From Burkholderia seminalis DSM 23518 (GTDB taxonomy: Bacteria > Pseudomonadota > Gammaproteobacteria > Burkholderiales > Burkholderiaceae), in NCBI RefSeq assembly GCF_902832885.1, contig NZ_CADFDK010000002.1:372001-436000 (forward strand): a stretch of DNA of 64,000 bases. Reading direction: 5' to 3'. How positions within the stretch are numbered: the first letter of the stretch is position 1; each line of letters begins with the position of its first letter. The notes under the pieces were generated by a model. The model did no database searches and had not been told where the DNA came from. It saw nothing but the letters and a program-made list of their open reading frames with translations. The position numbers and the translations under genes were made by a program. Shown piece by piece: positions 16,242-25,080 of the stretch.

Positions 16242-17393
16242 ATGACGTTCCGCATTCGTTCGCTTTCCGGCGTTGCATTGACCGCTGCGCTCCTCGCGTT
16301 CCAGACAGGCGCGGCTCATGCGCAGGAAACCGTCGTGAAGGTCGGCGTGGCCGGCCCGCTGACGGGCGGCGGCGCCGCATACGGCAAGGACATCGAGAAC
16401 GGCGTGCGCATGGCGGTCGACGAAGCGAATGCCGCGCACACGACGGTCGGCGGCAAGCCGGTGAAGTTCGTGATCGCATCGCAGGACGACCAGAGCGATC
16501 CGCGTACCGGCGTGCAGGCGGCGCAGCAGCTCGCCGACGCGCAGGTGGCCGTCGTGATCGGCCACTTCAATTCGGGCACGACGCTGCCCGCGTCGAAGAT
16601 CTACGCGAAAGCCGGCATTCCGATGATCACGCCGTCGGCGACCAATCCCGACATCACGCGCGCCGGGCTCGGCACCGTGTACCGCGTGATCGCGACCGAC
16701 ACGCAGAACGCGGGCAGCGCCGGCGCGTACGCCGCGAGCGTGACGAAGGCGAAGCGCATCGCGATCATCGACGACCGCACCGCGTTCGGCCAGGGCGAGG
16801 CCGACGAGTTCGAGCGGGCCGTGAAGGCGAACGGCGGCACGATCGTCGCGCGCGAGTTCACGAACGACAAGGCCGTCGACTTCAGCGCGCAGCTCACGAA
16901 GATCAAGAGCACCAATGCCGACCTCGTGTTCTTCGGCGGCCTCGATGCGCAGGCCGCGATGCTCGTGAAGCGCATGCGCCAGCTCGGCATCCGCGCGCAA
17001 TTCCTCGCGGGCGGCGGCGTGATGAACGCGAACTTCATCAAGCTCGCCGGCAATGCGGCCGAGGGCGCGTCGGTGTGGGAATACGGGCAGCCGCTGTCGC
17101 GTCTCGCGAAGGGCAAGCAGTTCGAAACGAAATTCAGGCAGAAGTACGGCGTCGACATGCTCGCGTACGCGCCGTTCGCGTACGACGCGACGTGGATCGC
17201 GATCAACGCGATGCAGAAGGCGAACTCGACGAAGCCGGCCGATTTCAACGGCGCGCTGAAGGGCACGCGCTACGACGGCATCACGGGCACGATCGCGTTC
17301 ACGAACACGGGCGACCTGAAGAACCCGAGCTCGACGCTGTATGAGGTGAAGAACGCCGCGTGGCAGCCCGTCACGACTCAATCGTCGGACTGA
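16242..17393 (+). CDS. Branched-chain amino-acid ABC transporter binding protein (LivJ/LivK-like)
   Basis: 383-aa periplasmic binding protein of the Leu/Ile/Val-binding family. Signal peptide to AAHAQE (about residue 28), then the Peripla_BP_6 core: VKVGVAGPLTGGGAAYGKD, the substrate-loop region IGHFNSGTTLPASKIY, TPSATNP, and the hinge region FAYDATWIAINAMQKA. Start ATG 16242 with GGA upstream. No permease or ATPase genes adjoin, so it must use components encoded elsewhere. The next gene is an amino-acid-type FAD oxidoreductase 163 bp downstream, so the ligand may be an amino acid or amine that this enzyme oxidises. That link is inference. Confidence 0.9.
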   Translation: MTFRIRSLSGVALTAALLAFQTGAAHAQETVVKVGVAGPLTGGGAAYGKDIENGVRMAVDEANAAHTTVGGKPVKFVIASQDDQSDPRTGVQAAQQLADAQVAVVIGHFNSGTTLPASKIYAKAGIPMITPSATNPDITRAGLGTVYRVIATDTQNAGSAGAYAASVTKAKRIAIIDDRTAFGQGEADEFERAVKANGGTIVAREFTNDKAVDFSAQLTKIKSTNADLVFFGGLDAQAAMLVKRMRQLGIRAQFLAGGGVMNANFIKLAGNAAEGASVWEYGQPLSRLAKGKQFETKFRQKYGVDMLAYAPFAYDATWIAINAMQKANSTKPADFNGALKGTRYDGITGTIAFTNTGDLKNPSSTLYEVKNAAWQPVTTQSSD

Positions 17394-17556
17394 CCGCAAT
17401 ACGCGCGAGCGGGCTTTCGCGGCGATGCCGGACGTGCTGAAATAGCCGAAGCGATCGCCGGGGAGTCCGCCCACGCGAGGCCGCGCGCGACGCGGCACGA
17501 ACAACCTACGGGCGCGGCCGGCGGGCTGCGCCTTTCACGTGCAACCGGAGTCAGTC

Positions 17557-18729
17557 GTGAGTTCTCAAGTCGTCATCGTCGGCGGTGGTGTGATCGGCAG
17601 CTCGATCGCTTATTTCCTGCGCGCCACCGATCCCACGGTCGCCGTGACCGTCATCGAACGTGACCCCACCTATGCGCGGTCGTCGTCGGCGCTGTCGGCC
17701 GCGTCGATTCGCCAGCAGTTCTCGACGCCGCTGTCGATCGAGATGTCGCTGTTCGGCATCGACTTCCTGCGCACGATCGGCGAGCGTCTCGAAGTGGACG
17801 GCGACCGGCCGTCGATCGACCTGCACGAAGGCGGCTACCTGTTCCTCGCGACGCCGGCCGGCGACGCGACGCTGCGCGAGAATCATGCGCTGCAGACGCG
17901 CCTCGGCGCCGATATCCGCCTGATGGACCGCGACGCGCTGCGCGCGAAGTTTCCGTGGCTGAACGTCGACGATCTCGTGTCGGGCGCGTACGGCGCGAGC
18001 GGCGAAGGCTGGTTCGACGGCTACGGGCTCGTGCAGGCGCTGCGCAAGAAGGCGCAGGCGCTTGGTGCGCGCTACGTGCCGGCCGACGTGAAGGACGTGG
18101 TGCGCGACGGGCGCAAGATCACGCATGTCGTGACGGGCGACGGCGAGCGCTACGCGTGCGACACGCTCGTCAATGCAGCCGGCGCATGGGCGCGCACGCT
18201 GTCGTCGATGATGGGCATCGACATTCCCGTGTATGCGCGGCGCCGCAGCATCTTCAACGTATCGTCGCCGGCGAAGCTCGCCGATTGCCCGCTGCTGATC
18301 GACCCGACCGGCGTGTATTTCCGGCCGGAAGGGCGCACGTATATCTGCGGCACGTCGCCGAGCCCGGATCGCGACCCGGACGACCTGCCGCTCGACGAAG
18401 TCGATCATGACCTGTTCGACGAGGTGATCTGGCCGACGCTCGCGAATCGCGTGCCGGAATTCGAGGCGCTGCGCGTGGAGAACTGCTGGTCCGGGTACTA
18501 CGAGTACAACGTGTTCGACCACAACGCGATCATCGGCTATCACCCGGCGCTCGACAACGTCGTGTTCGCGAACGGTTACAGCGGCCACGGATTGCAGCAA
18601 GGGCCGGCGACGGGGCGCGGCGTCTGTGAACTCATTCTGGGCGGGCGTTACGACACGCTCGACCTGTCGTCGCTCGGCTGGGCGCGTGTGCTGGAAAACC
18701 GGCCGATCGTCGAAAAGAACGTCGTGTAG
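17557..18729 (+). CDS. FAD-dependent oxidoreductase (DAO family)
   Basis: 390-aa flavoprotein of the D-amino-acid oxidase/sarcosine oxidase fold (FOXRED1-like). The FAD dinucleotide motif VVIVGGGVIGSSIAYFL starts at residue 5; the acidic ERD follows at the end of strand 2; the C-terminal FANGYSGHGLQQGPATGRGV holds the flavin. GTG 17557 is chosen as start because GGAG lies 7 bases before it; an upstream GTG (17539) has none. The reaction is probably oxidation of a secondary amine or amino acid. The stop codon is followed at once by a structured element ending in a strong terminator. Confidence 0.88.
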   Translation: MSSQVVIVGGGVIGSSIAYFLRATDPTVAVTVIERDPTYARSSSALSAASIRQQFSTPLSIEMSLFGIDFLRTIGERLEVDGDRPSIDLHEGGYLFLATPAGDATLRENHALQTRLGADIRLMDRDALRAKFPWLNVDDLVSGAYGASGEGWFDGYGLVQALRKKAQALGARYVPADVKDVVRDGRKITHVVTGDGERYACDTLVNAAGAWARTLSSMMGIDIPVYARRRSIFNVSSPAKLADCPLLIDPTGVYFRPEGRTYICGTSPSPDRDPDDLPLDEVDHDLFDEVIWPTLANRVPEFEALRVENCWSGYYEYNVFDHNAIIGYHPALDNVVFANGYSGHGLQQGPATGRGVCELILGGRYDTLDLSSLGWARVLENRPIVEKNVV

Positions 18730-18730
18730 C

Positions 18731-18815
18731 GCGGCGTGACCGCCCGGTCGTGTTGTGGGCGGGATTCTCCTTGTGTCTCAAACCCGTTGGCCCGACGCGT
18801 GTCGGGCCTTTTTTT
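18731..18815 (+). ncRNA. sRNA-like 3' element A
   Basis: Begins right after the oxidoreductase stop codon: a G/C-rich arm, the unpaired CTCCTTGTGT (anti-Shine-Dalgarno-like), then the terminator hairpin. It is clearly related in sequence to the element at 25001-25080, sharing GTGAC, GCCCGGT, GCGGG, TTC.CCTTGT and GGCCCGAC..GTCGGGCC in the same order. Could be a 3'-UTR-derived small RNA or only a duplicated terminator. Confidence 0.4.
18789..18815 (+). terminator. Rho-independent terminator
   Basis: GGCCCGAC, GCGT loop, GTCGGGCC, then seven T. It ends the oxidoreductase transcript, just before the convergent esterase gene. Confidence 0.9.
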
Positions 18816-18823
18816 CGTGCGGG

Positions 18824-20005
18824 TCAGCCGGCGCCATAGACGGCGTCGCGCAGATCCAGCGTGTACTGGCCGTTCATTCCTTCGTAGAGCGTGTTCGACA
18901 GCGACACGACGGTCAGCCCGCGTGCGCGATCGACGAACCAGGAATGACCGTAGACGCCACCCCAGCGCCAGGTGCCGACCGATTCGGGCGATGCGGCCGC
19001 CTGCGGGTCGCGCAGCACCGAAAACCCGATCCCGAAGCTCGCGCCCGGCAGGTCCGCCAGCTCGAGGTCGCCGGTCTGCACGCGGCCCATTTCGTCGACG
19101 AGGTCCGCGGGCAGGATGGCGCCGCCGCCCGCGCGCAGCGTGTCCAGCACCGTCAGCACATCGCCGGCGGTGCCGACCATGCCGGCGCCGCCCGATGCGA
19201 AAGCCTGCGCGTCGAGCGCGCGCGACGGCGAGTACGTGACGCCGACGAACCCTGCGTCGATGGGCACCGTCTCGTTCTCGGCGAGCCGGTGCGGCTGCGG
19301 CGTGTCGTTGACGTACGGCGTGGCAAGCCGCGCCGGATCGCGCGCGACGAAGGCCGTGTCGCGCGCGCCGAGCGGGCGGAGCACGAGCGCATCGATCGCG
19401 TCGGCGAGCGGCACGCTGCAGACGGCCTCGATCAGCGCGCCGACGACGTCGATCGACAGCGAGTAGTTCCAGTCGGTGCCGGGCGCGAACTGCAGCGGCA
19501 CGCTCGCGATCCGGCGCAGGTTTTCGGCGAGCGTGATCGTCGCGCCGTCCAGCCCGTCGGAGACGCCGGCACGCGCATAGGGGCCGTTCGCGTCGGTCTC
19601 GCTGAAGCGATAGCCGAGGCCGGCGGTATGCGCGAGCAACTGTCGCAGCGTGATCGTCGGCACGCGGCCGTCGGGCAGTGCGGGGCGGAACTCGGGCAGC
19701 CAGCGCGTCACGTCGTCCTCGAGCGACAGCTTGCGTTGCGCGACGAGCGCCATCGCGGCCGCCGAGACGATCGGCTTCGTCACCGATGCGAGCCGGAACA
19801 GCGTGTCCTCGCGCATCGGCGTGCGCGATTCGCGGTCCGCGAACCCGGCCGCGCGGCGGTAGACGAGTTCGCCGTCGCGCGCGACCAGGACCACCGCGCC
19901 GACGAGGCGCTGCGTGTCGAGCTGGCGGGACAGGACCGCATCGATGCGCTCGGCGAGCGCCGGATCGATGGACGACTGCCGTGACGAAGCTGAAGAGGAG
20001 GTCAT
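18824..20005 (-). CDS. Serine esterase/beta-lactamase-fold hydrolase
   Basis: 393-aa member of the class C beta-lactamase/EstB esterase family. The nucleophile motif S-x-x-K is Ser74-Val-Thr-Lys77 (RLASVTKPI), the conserved Tyr is Tyr181 (DWNYSLSID), and GHSW near the C terminus takes the place of the third motif. No signal peptide, so it acts in the cytosol, most likely on short-chain esters rather than beta-lactams. Start ATG 20005 has GAAGGA at proper spacing; the in-frame ATG at 20038 and the frame up to 20059 have no ribosome site. Monocistronic, convergent with the FAD oxidoreductase. Confidence 0.88.
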   Translation of the reverse strand: MTSSSASSRQSSIDPALAERIDAVLSRQLDTQRLVGAVVLVARDGELVYRRAAGFADRESRTPMREDTLFRLASVTKPIVSAAAMALVAQRKLSLEDDVTRWLPEFRPALPDGRVPTITLRQLLAHTAGLGYRFSETDANGPYARAGVSDGLDGATITLAENLRRIASVPLQFAPGTDWNYSLSIDVVGALIEAVCSVPLADAIDALVLRPLGARDTAFVARDPARLATPYVNDTPQPHRLAENETVPIDAGFVGVTYSPSRALDAQAFASGGAGMVGTAGDVLTVLDTLRAGGGAILPADLVDEMGRVQTGDLELADLPGASFGIGFSVLRDPQAAASPESVGTWRWGGVYGHSWFVDRARGLTVVSLSNTLYEGMNGQYTLDLRDAVYGAG

Positions 20006-20257
20006 CGAGGATTCCTTCGTGAAGGGTCTGGTCGACATGTTATGGGCGGATGGCCGCACGCGTCGTTAACCCTTACACGGAACAGGGCTACGCGCGCGGC
20101 ACGGGCCGGCGGACAAAATATGCCCCAATCGGCCGGCGGCGTTCGTTAGAATCTGCTTTCGTCGAGGAAATGACGCATCCGCATGGGTGCGGAGCAGTAT
20201 CGAATCGCAGGCGCCGCGCGCCGCGATTCCATCGTTCATCTTTCACCGGAGGCGAGC

Positions 20258-21385
20258 ATGCCAGGTTTACTTCCCGATGTTGACCGCGAGGGGCTCCTCG
20301 AATATTCGGTGGTGTACACCGATCGCTCGGTCAACCACATGTCGCAGCGCTTTCAGGGCGTCATGCGCGACATTTCCGCCACGCTGAAGAAGGTCTACCA
20401 CGCGAAGGCGGTCGCGATCGTCCCGGGCAGCGGCACGTTCGGCATGGAAGCCGTCGCGCGGCAGTTCGCGACCAACAGGAAGTGCCTCGTGATCCGCAAC
20501 GGCTGGTTCAGTTACCGCTGGTCGCAGATCTTCGACATGGGCAGCATTCCGTCCGAAACGACGGTGCTGAAAGCGCGTCCGGTCGAAACGGGCCGGCAGG
20601 CCGCCTATGCGCCGGCGCCGATCGACGAAGTGGTCGCCGCGATCAACGAGCACAGGCCGGATCTGGTGTTTGCGCCGCACGTCGAAACGGCTTCCGGGAT
20701 GATGCTGCCCGACGGGTATCTGCGCGCGGTGGCCGATGCCGTGCATGCGGTCGGCGGCATGTTCGTGCTCGATTGCATTGCGTCGGGCACCGTCTGGGTC
20801 GACATGCAGGCGAGCGGCGTCGATATCCTGATCAGCGCGCCGCAGAAAGGCTGGAGCGCGTCGCCGTGTTGCGCGATGGTCATGTTCAGCCCGCTTGCGC
20901 GCGAACGCATCGATTCGACGACCAGCACCAGCTTCGCGTGCGATCTGCGCAAGTGGCTGCAGATCATGGAGGCGTACGAGGGCGGCGGGTTTGCGTATCA
21001 CGCGACGATGCCGACCGATAGCCTCACGACGCTGCGCGACGTGATGAAGGAAACCGACGCGTACGGTTTCGACAAGGTGAAGGCCGAGCAGCTCGAACTG
21101 GGCGAGCGCATTCGTGCGCTGCTGGCGGAGAAGGGGTTCAGGAGCGTGGCGGCGGCAGGGTTCGAGGCGCCGGGTGTCGTGGTCAGCTACACGGACGACG
21201 ACGGGATTCGAACCGGGAAGAAGTTCGCGGATGTCGGGTTGCAGATCGCGGCCGGCGTGCCGCTGCAGTGCGACGAGCCGGAGGACTTCAAGACGTTCCG
21301 GCTGGGGTTGTTCGGTCTCGACAAGCTGCACGATGTCGATGGCGCGGTCGAGCGGTTCTCGGATGCGTTGAACCGGATTCTTTGA
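20258..21385 (+). CDS. Class V PLP-dependent aminotransferase
   Basis: 375-aa aminotransferase of the alanine-glyoxylate / serine-pyruvate / 2-aminoethylphosphonate type. The glycine-rich phosphate-binding region is VPGSGTFGMEAVARQF; the PLP-binding Lys is in ISAPQKGWSASP; the conserved aspartate is in FVLDCIASGTV. Ribosome site CGGAGG before ATG 20258. It is not beside any phosphonate or photorespiration gene, so the substrate pair cannot be fixed. The 250 bp upstream, shared with the divergent esterase, contains TAGAAT as a possible -10. Confidence 0.85.
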   Translation: MPGLLPDVDREGLLEYSVVYTDRSVNHMSQRFQGVMRDISATLKKVYHAKAVAIVPGSGTFGMEAVARQFATNRKCLVIRNGWFSYRWSQIFDMGSIPSETTVLKARPVETGRQAAYAPAPIDEVVAAINEHRPDLVFAPHVETASGMMLPDGYLRAVADAVHAVGGMFVLDCIASGTVWVDMQASGVDILISAPQKGWSASPCCAMVMFSPLARERIDSTTSTSFACDLRKWLQIMEAYEGGGFAYHATMPTDSLTTLRDVMKETDAYGFDKVKAEQLELGERIRALLAEKGFRSVAAAGFEAPGVVVSYTDDDGIRTGKKFADVGLQIAAGVPLQCDEPEDFKTFRLGLFGLDKLHDVDGAVERFSDALNRIL

Positions 21386-21586
21386 CGCGGTTGTTCGGCG
21401 CGGGCGCGCACCGGATCGTTGCCGGGACGGTGCGCGGTGGCGTGCGCTGTCCTGGTCTAGCGGTCCCGAATGGGCACGGTGAGTTTCGATGCCGACCCAC
21501 TCGACCACGTGATCGTTCGAGCGGTTGCCGCCTCCACCGGTGACTGCGCCGAGTTCCGCCTGCTTCAACGCGTCGTCCAGCGCCTG

Positions 21587-21605
21587 ATGCCTCCGACAGA
21601 GGCAT
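21587..21605. repeat. Small hairpin before the GNAT gene
   Basis: ATGCCTC, CGACA loop, GAGGCAT: perfect 7-bp stem 46 bp before the GNAT start codon, in a 265-bp spacer that otherwise shows nothing. Confidence 0.3.
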
Positions 21606-21650
21606 GCCGCGCATGGTCGTCGGTCTTTACCGACCGGGAAAGGAGACCGG

Positions 21651-22115
21651 ATGCACCGCCGATTTGTCATTCGTGCCGGCCGGCCCGCCGATGCAGACGC
21701 ACTTACGAAACTGGCATTTCTTTCGAAAGCGCACTGGGGCTACCCCGAGGCGTGGCTGGATCTTTGGCGAGCCGATCTCACGGTGACGCCCGAGATGATC
21801 GAAAGCTCGATGGCGTACGTGGCCGAAACGGAAGAACGGATCATCGGGTTCTGGGTGAGGGCTGCGACCGATTCCGATGCGCTTACGCGCGGATGGTTGT
21901 TCGTCCATCCGGATCATATGGGGCAGGGCGTCGCACGTGCGCTATGGTCCGCGCTCAGGAAGGAAGCCGCCGCGAAGGGAATCGGAAGCTTCGTGATCGA
22001 GGCAGATCCCAACGCCGTGCCGTTCTATATGGCGCTCGGCGCGGAGAAGATTGCCGAGAAAGAGTCGACGCTCATTCCGGGCAGATGGGTTCCGATCCTG
22101 CGGGTACCCGTGTGA
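21651..22115 (+). CDS. GNAT-family N-acetyltransferase
   Basis: 154-aa acetyl-CoA-dependent acetyltransferase. N-terminal FVIRAGRPADADALTKL is typical; the acetyl-CoA pyrophosphate loop is VHPDHMGQGVARALW (Q/R-x-x-G-x-A pattern), followed by the beta-bulge region FVIEADPNAVPFYMALGAEK. Start ATG 21651 has AAAGGAG upstream. The substrate (protein, amine or antibiotic) cannot be predicted. Next to an AraC regulator 126 bp downstream but not clearly in an operon with it. Confidence 0.88.
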   Translation: MHRRFVIRAGRPADADALTKLAFLSKAHWGYPEAWLDLWRADLTVTPEMIESSMAYVAETEERIIGFWVRAATDSDALTRGWLFVHPDHMGQGVARALWSALRKEAAAKGIGSFVIEADPNAVPFYMALGAEKIAEKESTLIPGRWVPILRVPV

Positions 22116-22241
22116 TTTGGCGACGTGGTGCAATCATCGGGGCGACCGAACGGAATTCCACGCTGCAGGCGGACCCGTGTCGTTTGTCCGACTCGCGCGA
22201 CCGCATCACCCGGCCATCCCGCGCAAATGAAAGGACGCGCG

Positions 22242-23096
22242 ATGCAGGGCGAAGGTAAAGCGATCATGCTCGACGCGACGGCCCACCCGAAGCGGACTGG
22301 CCGCGCATACGCGCCGAAGAGCACCGATCCGCGCGATTACCAGCACGCACCGGGTATCGCGGCAGTCATGCCGAAAGCATTTCCCGACGGTTTCGTCGTC
22401 GCGGAACACCAGCATCCGCGCGCGCAACTCGTCTACACGACGACGGGCATAGCCGAAGTCCGTGCGAGCCAGTCGCTGTGGATGATCCCGCCGCATCGCG
22501 CACTCTGGATTCCACCGGACCTTCCGCATGCGATGCGCGCACACGGCCTCCTCGAAATGCGAACGGCGTACGTCGACCCGCGCGCGTACCCGTCGGCTTA
22601 TCCGAATCAACCGAGACTGGTCGAGGTGTCGCCGCTGCTGCGCGAACTGATCGTGCGCGCGTCGTCCCTGTCGATCGACACGCATCCCGCCGGACGCGAC
22701 GATCTCGTCATCCAGCTCATGCTCGCTGAAATCGAATGGTCGCCCGAGCAGCCGTTAAGGCTTCCGTCTGGCCGGGACCGGCGGCTTGCACGCGTCTGCG
22801 ATGCCATCCTGTCGGATCCGGCCGATCAACGAACGCTGACGGAATGGGCCGGTGAAGTCGGTGCGTCGAGCCGAACCTTGGCGCGGCTGTTCCAGGCCGA
22901 AACGGGCTTGTCGTTCAGCCAGTGGCGACAACAAGCGCGTATTTCAGCCGCGCGCCCGCTGCTGGCGTCGGGTTGCTCGGTAATCGCCGTCGCGGCCGAA
23001 CTGGGCTACGAAACGACGAGCGCATTCTCGACCGTGTTTCGCCGCTTCACCGGCATGACGCCGAGCGCTTACGCGAAATTGTCCGATTCGGCGTAG
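22242..23096 (+). CDS. AraC-family regulator with cupin domain
   Basis: 284-aa regulator. The N-terminal AraC-type cupin (HQHPRAQLVYTTTGIAEVRA through ALWIPPDLPHAM) binds the effector; two helix-turn-helices follow at the C terminus (LTEWAGEVGASSRTLARLFQ and IAVAAELGYETTSAFSTVFR), closing with TGMTPSAYAK. Start chosen at ATG 22242 because AAGGA lies 6 bases before it; ATG 22227 and ATG 22266 are alternatives. It is followed 87 bp downstream by an alpha/beta hydrolase on the same strand that may be its target. Confidence 0.9.
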   Translation: MQGEGKAIMLDATAHPKRTGRAYAPKSTDPRDYQHAPGIAAVMPKAFPDGFVVAEHQHPRAQLVYTTTGIAEVRASQSLWMIPPHRALWIPPDLPHAMRAHGLLEMRTAYVDPRAYPSAYPNQPRLVEVSPLLRELIVRASSLSIDTHPAGRDDLVIQLMLAEIEWSPEQPLRLPSGRDRRLARVCDAILSDPADQRTLTEWAGEVGASSRTLARLFQAETGLSFSQWRQQARISAARPLLASGCSVIAVAAELGYETTSAFSTVFRRFTGMTPSAYAKLSDSA

Positions 23097-23183
23097 CACA
23101 CGTCTTACCGGAACACGCGGGACATGGCGTGCGGGCATATCGTGTCGGTCATCGAATCCACCGACCGAATGAGGCCAGCCGAC

Positions 23184-24101
23184 ATGACGCGCCACGACAT
23201 CGAATTCCCGTCCGAATCCGCGACGCTGCGGGGCTGGTTCTACGTGCCGACGCGGCGCGTCGCCGACAGCGAAACGTATCCTGCCATCGTGATGGCGCAC
23301 GGCTTTTCGGCCGTGAAGGAGCAGTATCTGGACCGCTACGCGGAGGTGTTCGCCGCGAGTGGTTTTGCCGTGCTGCTCTACGATCACAAGAACTTCGGCG
23401 CGAGCGACGGGCTGCCCCGTCAGGAAATCGACCCCGTACAACAGAAGCGCGGCTATCGTGATGCGATCAGCTACCTGCTGACGCGTGCCGATGTCGATGG
23501 CGAACGCATCGGTATCTGGGGCACCAGCTACAGCGGCGGCCACGTGCTCGAAGTCGCCGCGATCGACCGGCGCGTGAAATGCGTGGTGTCGCAGGTGCCG
23601 ACGATCAGCGGATACCAGTCGGGCTTGCGCCGCACGCGTTCCGATCTCGTACCGGCAATGCTGGCGCGTTTTGACGAAGACCGCAGGCAGCGCTTCGCGG
23701 GCAGCGCGCCGGCCATGTTGCCGGCCGTCAGTGCCGACCCGTCGGCTGCGTGCGCGATGGCTGGCGCGGATGCGTACCGGTTCTTCACCGAATCGGCCGC
23801 GCAGTTTGCGCCGAGCTGGCGAAACGAAGTGACGTTACGCAGTGCGGAGATGTCCCGCGAGAACGAACCGGGCCAGTACGTCGACCGCATCTCGCCGACG
23901 CCACTGCTGATGATCGTCGCCGATCAGGACGTGTTGACGCCGACCGACCTGTGCCTCAAGGCATGGGCAAACGCACTCGAACCGAAGCGCCTGCTCCAGA
24001 TCAAGGGCGGGCATTTCACGCCGTATATCGAGCACTTCGACGCAACCAGTCGGGCAGCGGCGGAATGGTTCACGCAGCATCTGGGCGGCGTGCCGACCTG
24101 A
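23184..24101 (+). CDS. Alpha/beta hydrolase
   Basis: 305-aa cytosolic hydrolase of the dienelactone-hydrolase/BAAT-like type. Oxyanion region VMAHGFSAVKEQY, nucleophile elbow GTSYSGG, the acid in ADQD, and the His in GGHF are all present and ordered as expected, so it should be active. ATG 23184 has GAGG at 9 bases; earlier in-frame ATGs at 23124 and 23169 add residues without domain character. Downstream of the AraC gene. It probably cleaves an ester or C-C bond in a small molecule; the substrate is unknown. Confidence 0.85.
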   Translation: MTRHDIEFPSESATLRGWFYVPTRRVADSETYPAIVMAHGFSAVKEQYLDRYAEVFAASGFAVLLYDHKNFGASDGLPRQEIDPVQQKRGYRDAISYLLTRADVDGERIGIWGTSYSGGHVLEVAAIDRRVKCVVSQVPTISGYQSGLRRTRSDLVPAMLARFDEDRRQRFAGSAPAMLPAVSADPSAACAMAGADAYRFFTESAAQFAPSWRNEVTLRSAEMSRENEPGQYVDRISPTPLLMIVADQDVLTPTDLCLKAWANALEPKRLLQIKGGHFTPYIEHFDATSRAAAEWFTQHLGGVPT

Positions 24102-24135
24102 GCCCGCGCGCGTCCGACCGGCGCCGCCGTTGGCG

Positions 24136-24564
24136 CTATGCGTGCCGCTTCGGGTTCCACGCCTTGTGGACGAACTCGAGCCGATTGCCGTCGAAGTCGG
24201 CGACGTTCGCCGCGTAGTAGCCGCGAGCGAAGTAGGTGCGATCCGCCGGTTTTCCCTCGTCGATGCCGCCGGCCTGGAGCGCGGCTGCGTAGGCGGCGTC
24301 GACCCGTTCGTTGGAGTCGCAGACGATCCCGAGATACAGCCCCGTCTCGCCGGGTTTGCGCTGGCGCAGCCAGATACTCGATCCGACCGCGGTGCCCTTG
24401 CCGTACACGTCGTCGCCGATGCCGTAGAGATCGGGGACGCCCTCGGGGCCCGACGCGGAGTCGTAGTTGCCGAAGATGCGCCAGCCGAGCGGTTTCAACG
24501 CTGCGGCGTAGAAGGCCAGCGACTTGTCGATGTTGGTGACGGAGAGGTAGACGTGGTCGATCAT
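24136..24564 (-). CDS. VOC-family protein (glyoxalase/bleomycin-resistance fold)
   Basis: 142-aa VOC-superfamily protein with two beta-alpha-beta-beta-beta modules. The metal-ligand positions are visible as His4 (MIDHVYLSV) and Glu near the C terminus (NRLEFVHKAW), and Tyr/Glu residues (GLYLGIV) lie between. AAGG precedes ATG 24564. Such single-domain VOC proteins act as lyases, dioxygenases or binding proteins. A second VOC gene of the same general type lies 600 bp away on the other strand (25187); the two share the DHV start and a C-terminal GNR/HN-x-E pattern. Confidence 0.85.
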   Translation of the reverse strand: MIDHVYLSVTNIDKSLAFYAAALKPLGWRIFGNYDSASGPEGVPDLYGIGDDVYGKGTAVGSSIWLRQRKPGETGLYLGIVCDSNERVDAAYAAALQAGGIDEGKPADRTYFARGYYAANVADFDGNRLEFVHKAWNPKRHA

Positions 24565-24799
24565 TGGGCCGCCTTTTTCGGTGTGGGTGCGCAGGGTTGG
24601 GACATCACGCTATCGGACCATAACAAACCGGCGATGCGCTGCACAGCGCCGACGATGGTCAAGCGCGGTCGCACGGCAATGGGGGCTCACAAATGACGTG
24701 CCGCAAACCGGCGCTGACGCCAGCCGTTGCTTCGTCATATGAAGTAATAGCTGTAATCCCGCATGAAATCTTCTTTCCGGTGACTCGGGCTAGACTGGT

Positions 24800-24871
24800 C
24801 GCGCCTTGTCCCCCCCAAGGCGTTTGGTGACTTCCGCTCGGCCCGCGCTTTCCGGCGCGGGCCTATTTTTT
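24800..24871 (+). ncRNA. sRNA-like element C
   Basis: A possible -10 (TAGACT, 24791) is followed by hairpin CGCCTTG-7-CAAGGCG (802-822) whose loop is all C after one T, a single-stranded TTTGGTGACTTCC, and the terminator hairpin with T-run. A transcript of about 70 nt would have the usual sRNA layout. Its C-rich loop could pair with Shine-Dalgarno sequences. Not confirmed by homology. Confidence 0.45.
24840..24871 (+). terminator. Rho-independent terminator
   Basis: GGCCCGCGC, short loop, GCGCGGGCC, TA, then six T. No gene on the plus strand precedes it for 700 bp, which argues that it ends a non-coding transcript. Confidence 0.85.
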
Positions 24872-25000
24872 CGAGCGGGTGCTGTCGGCGCTCGAATGAG
24901 CGCCAACCGGATGCGCATGGTTTTTTCGAATCCTTTCAGGTGAGCAAGGTATCGACATGCGATCGTCAGGTATCCACAGGATCTCGCCAATGTCACGTCG

Positions 25001-25080
25001 CGTCGCGTGACGGCCCGGTATGGGGTGAGCGGGTGTTCCTTGTATCCCGCTCATTGGCCCGACGTTGTCGGGCCTTTTTT
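25001..25080 (+). ncRNA. sRNA-like element B (paralogue of element A)
   Basis: Contains GAGCGGG-TGTTCCTTGTAT-CCCGCTC, a perfect 7-bp stem whose loop displays CCTTGT, then the terminator GGCCCGAC..GTCGGGCC with T-run. A hairpin GTCACG..CGTGAC (24992-25011) lies at its 5' edge. Aligned with 18731-18815 it keeps the same blocks in the same order. Intergenic here, without an upstream gene, which supports an independent transcript. Confidence 0.45.
25056..25080 (+). terminator. Rho-independent terminator
   Basis: GGCCCGAC, GTT loop, GTCGGGCC, six T. The stem is the same as in the terminator at 18789. Confidence 0.9.

Noticed and set aside
17539-17556. Upstream GTG start for the FAD oxidoreductase
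   Set aside because: The ribosome site GGAG fits GTG 17557; the upstream start has none and adds residues ahead of the FAD motif.
21470-22258. 262-aa open frame overlapping the GNAT gene
   Set aside because: Out of frame with the GNAT and AraC genes, which have recognisable motifs; product is Arg-rich and patternless.
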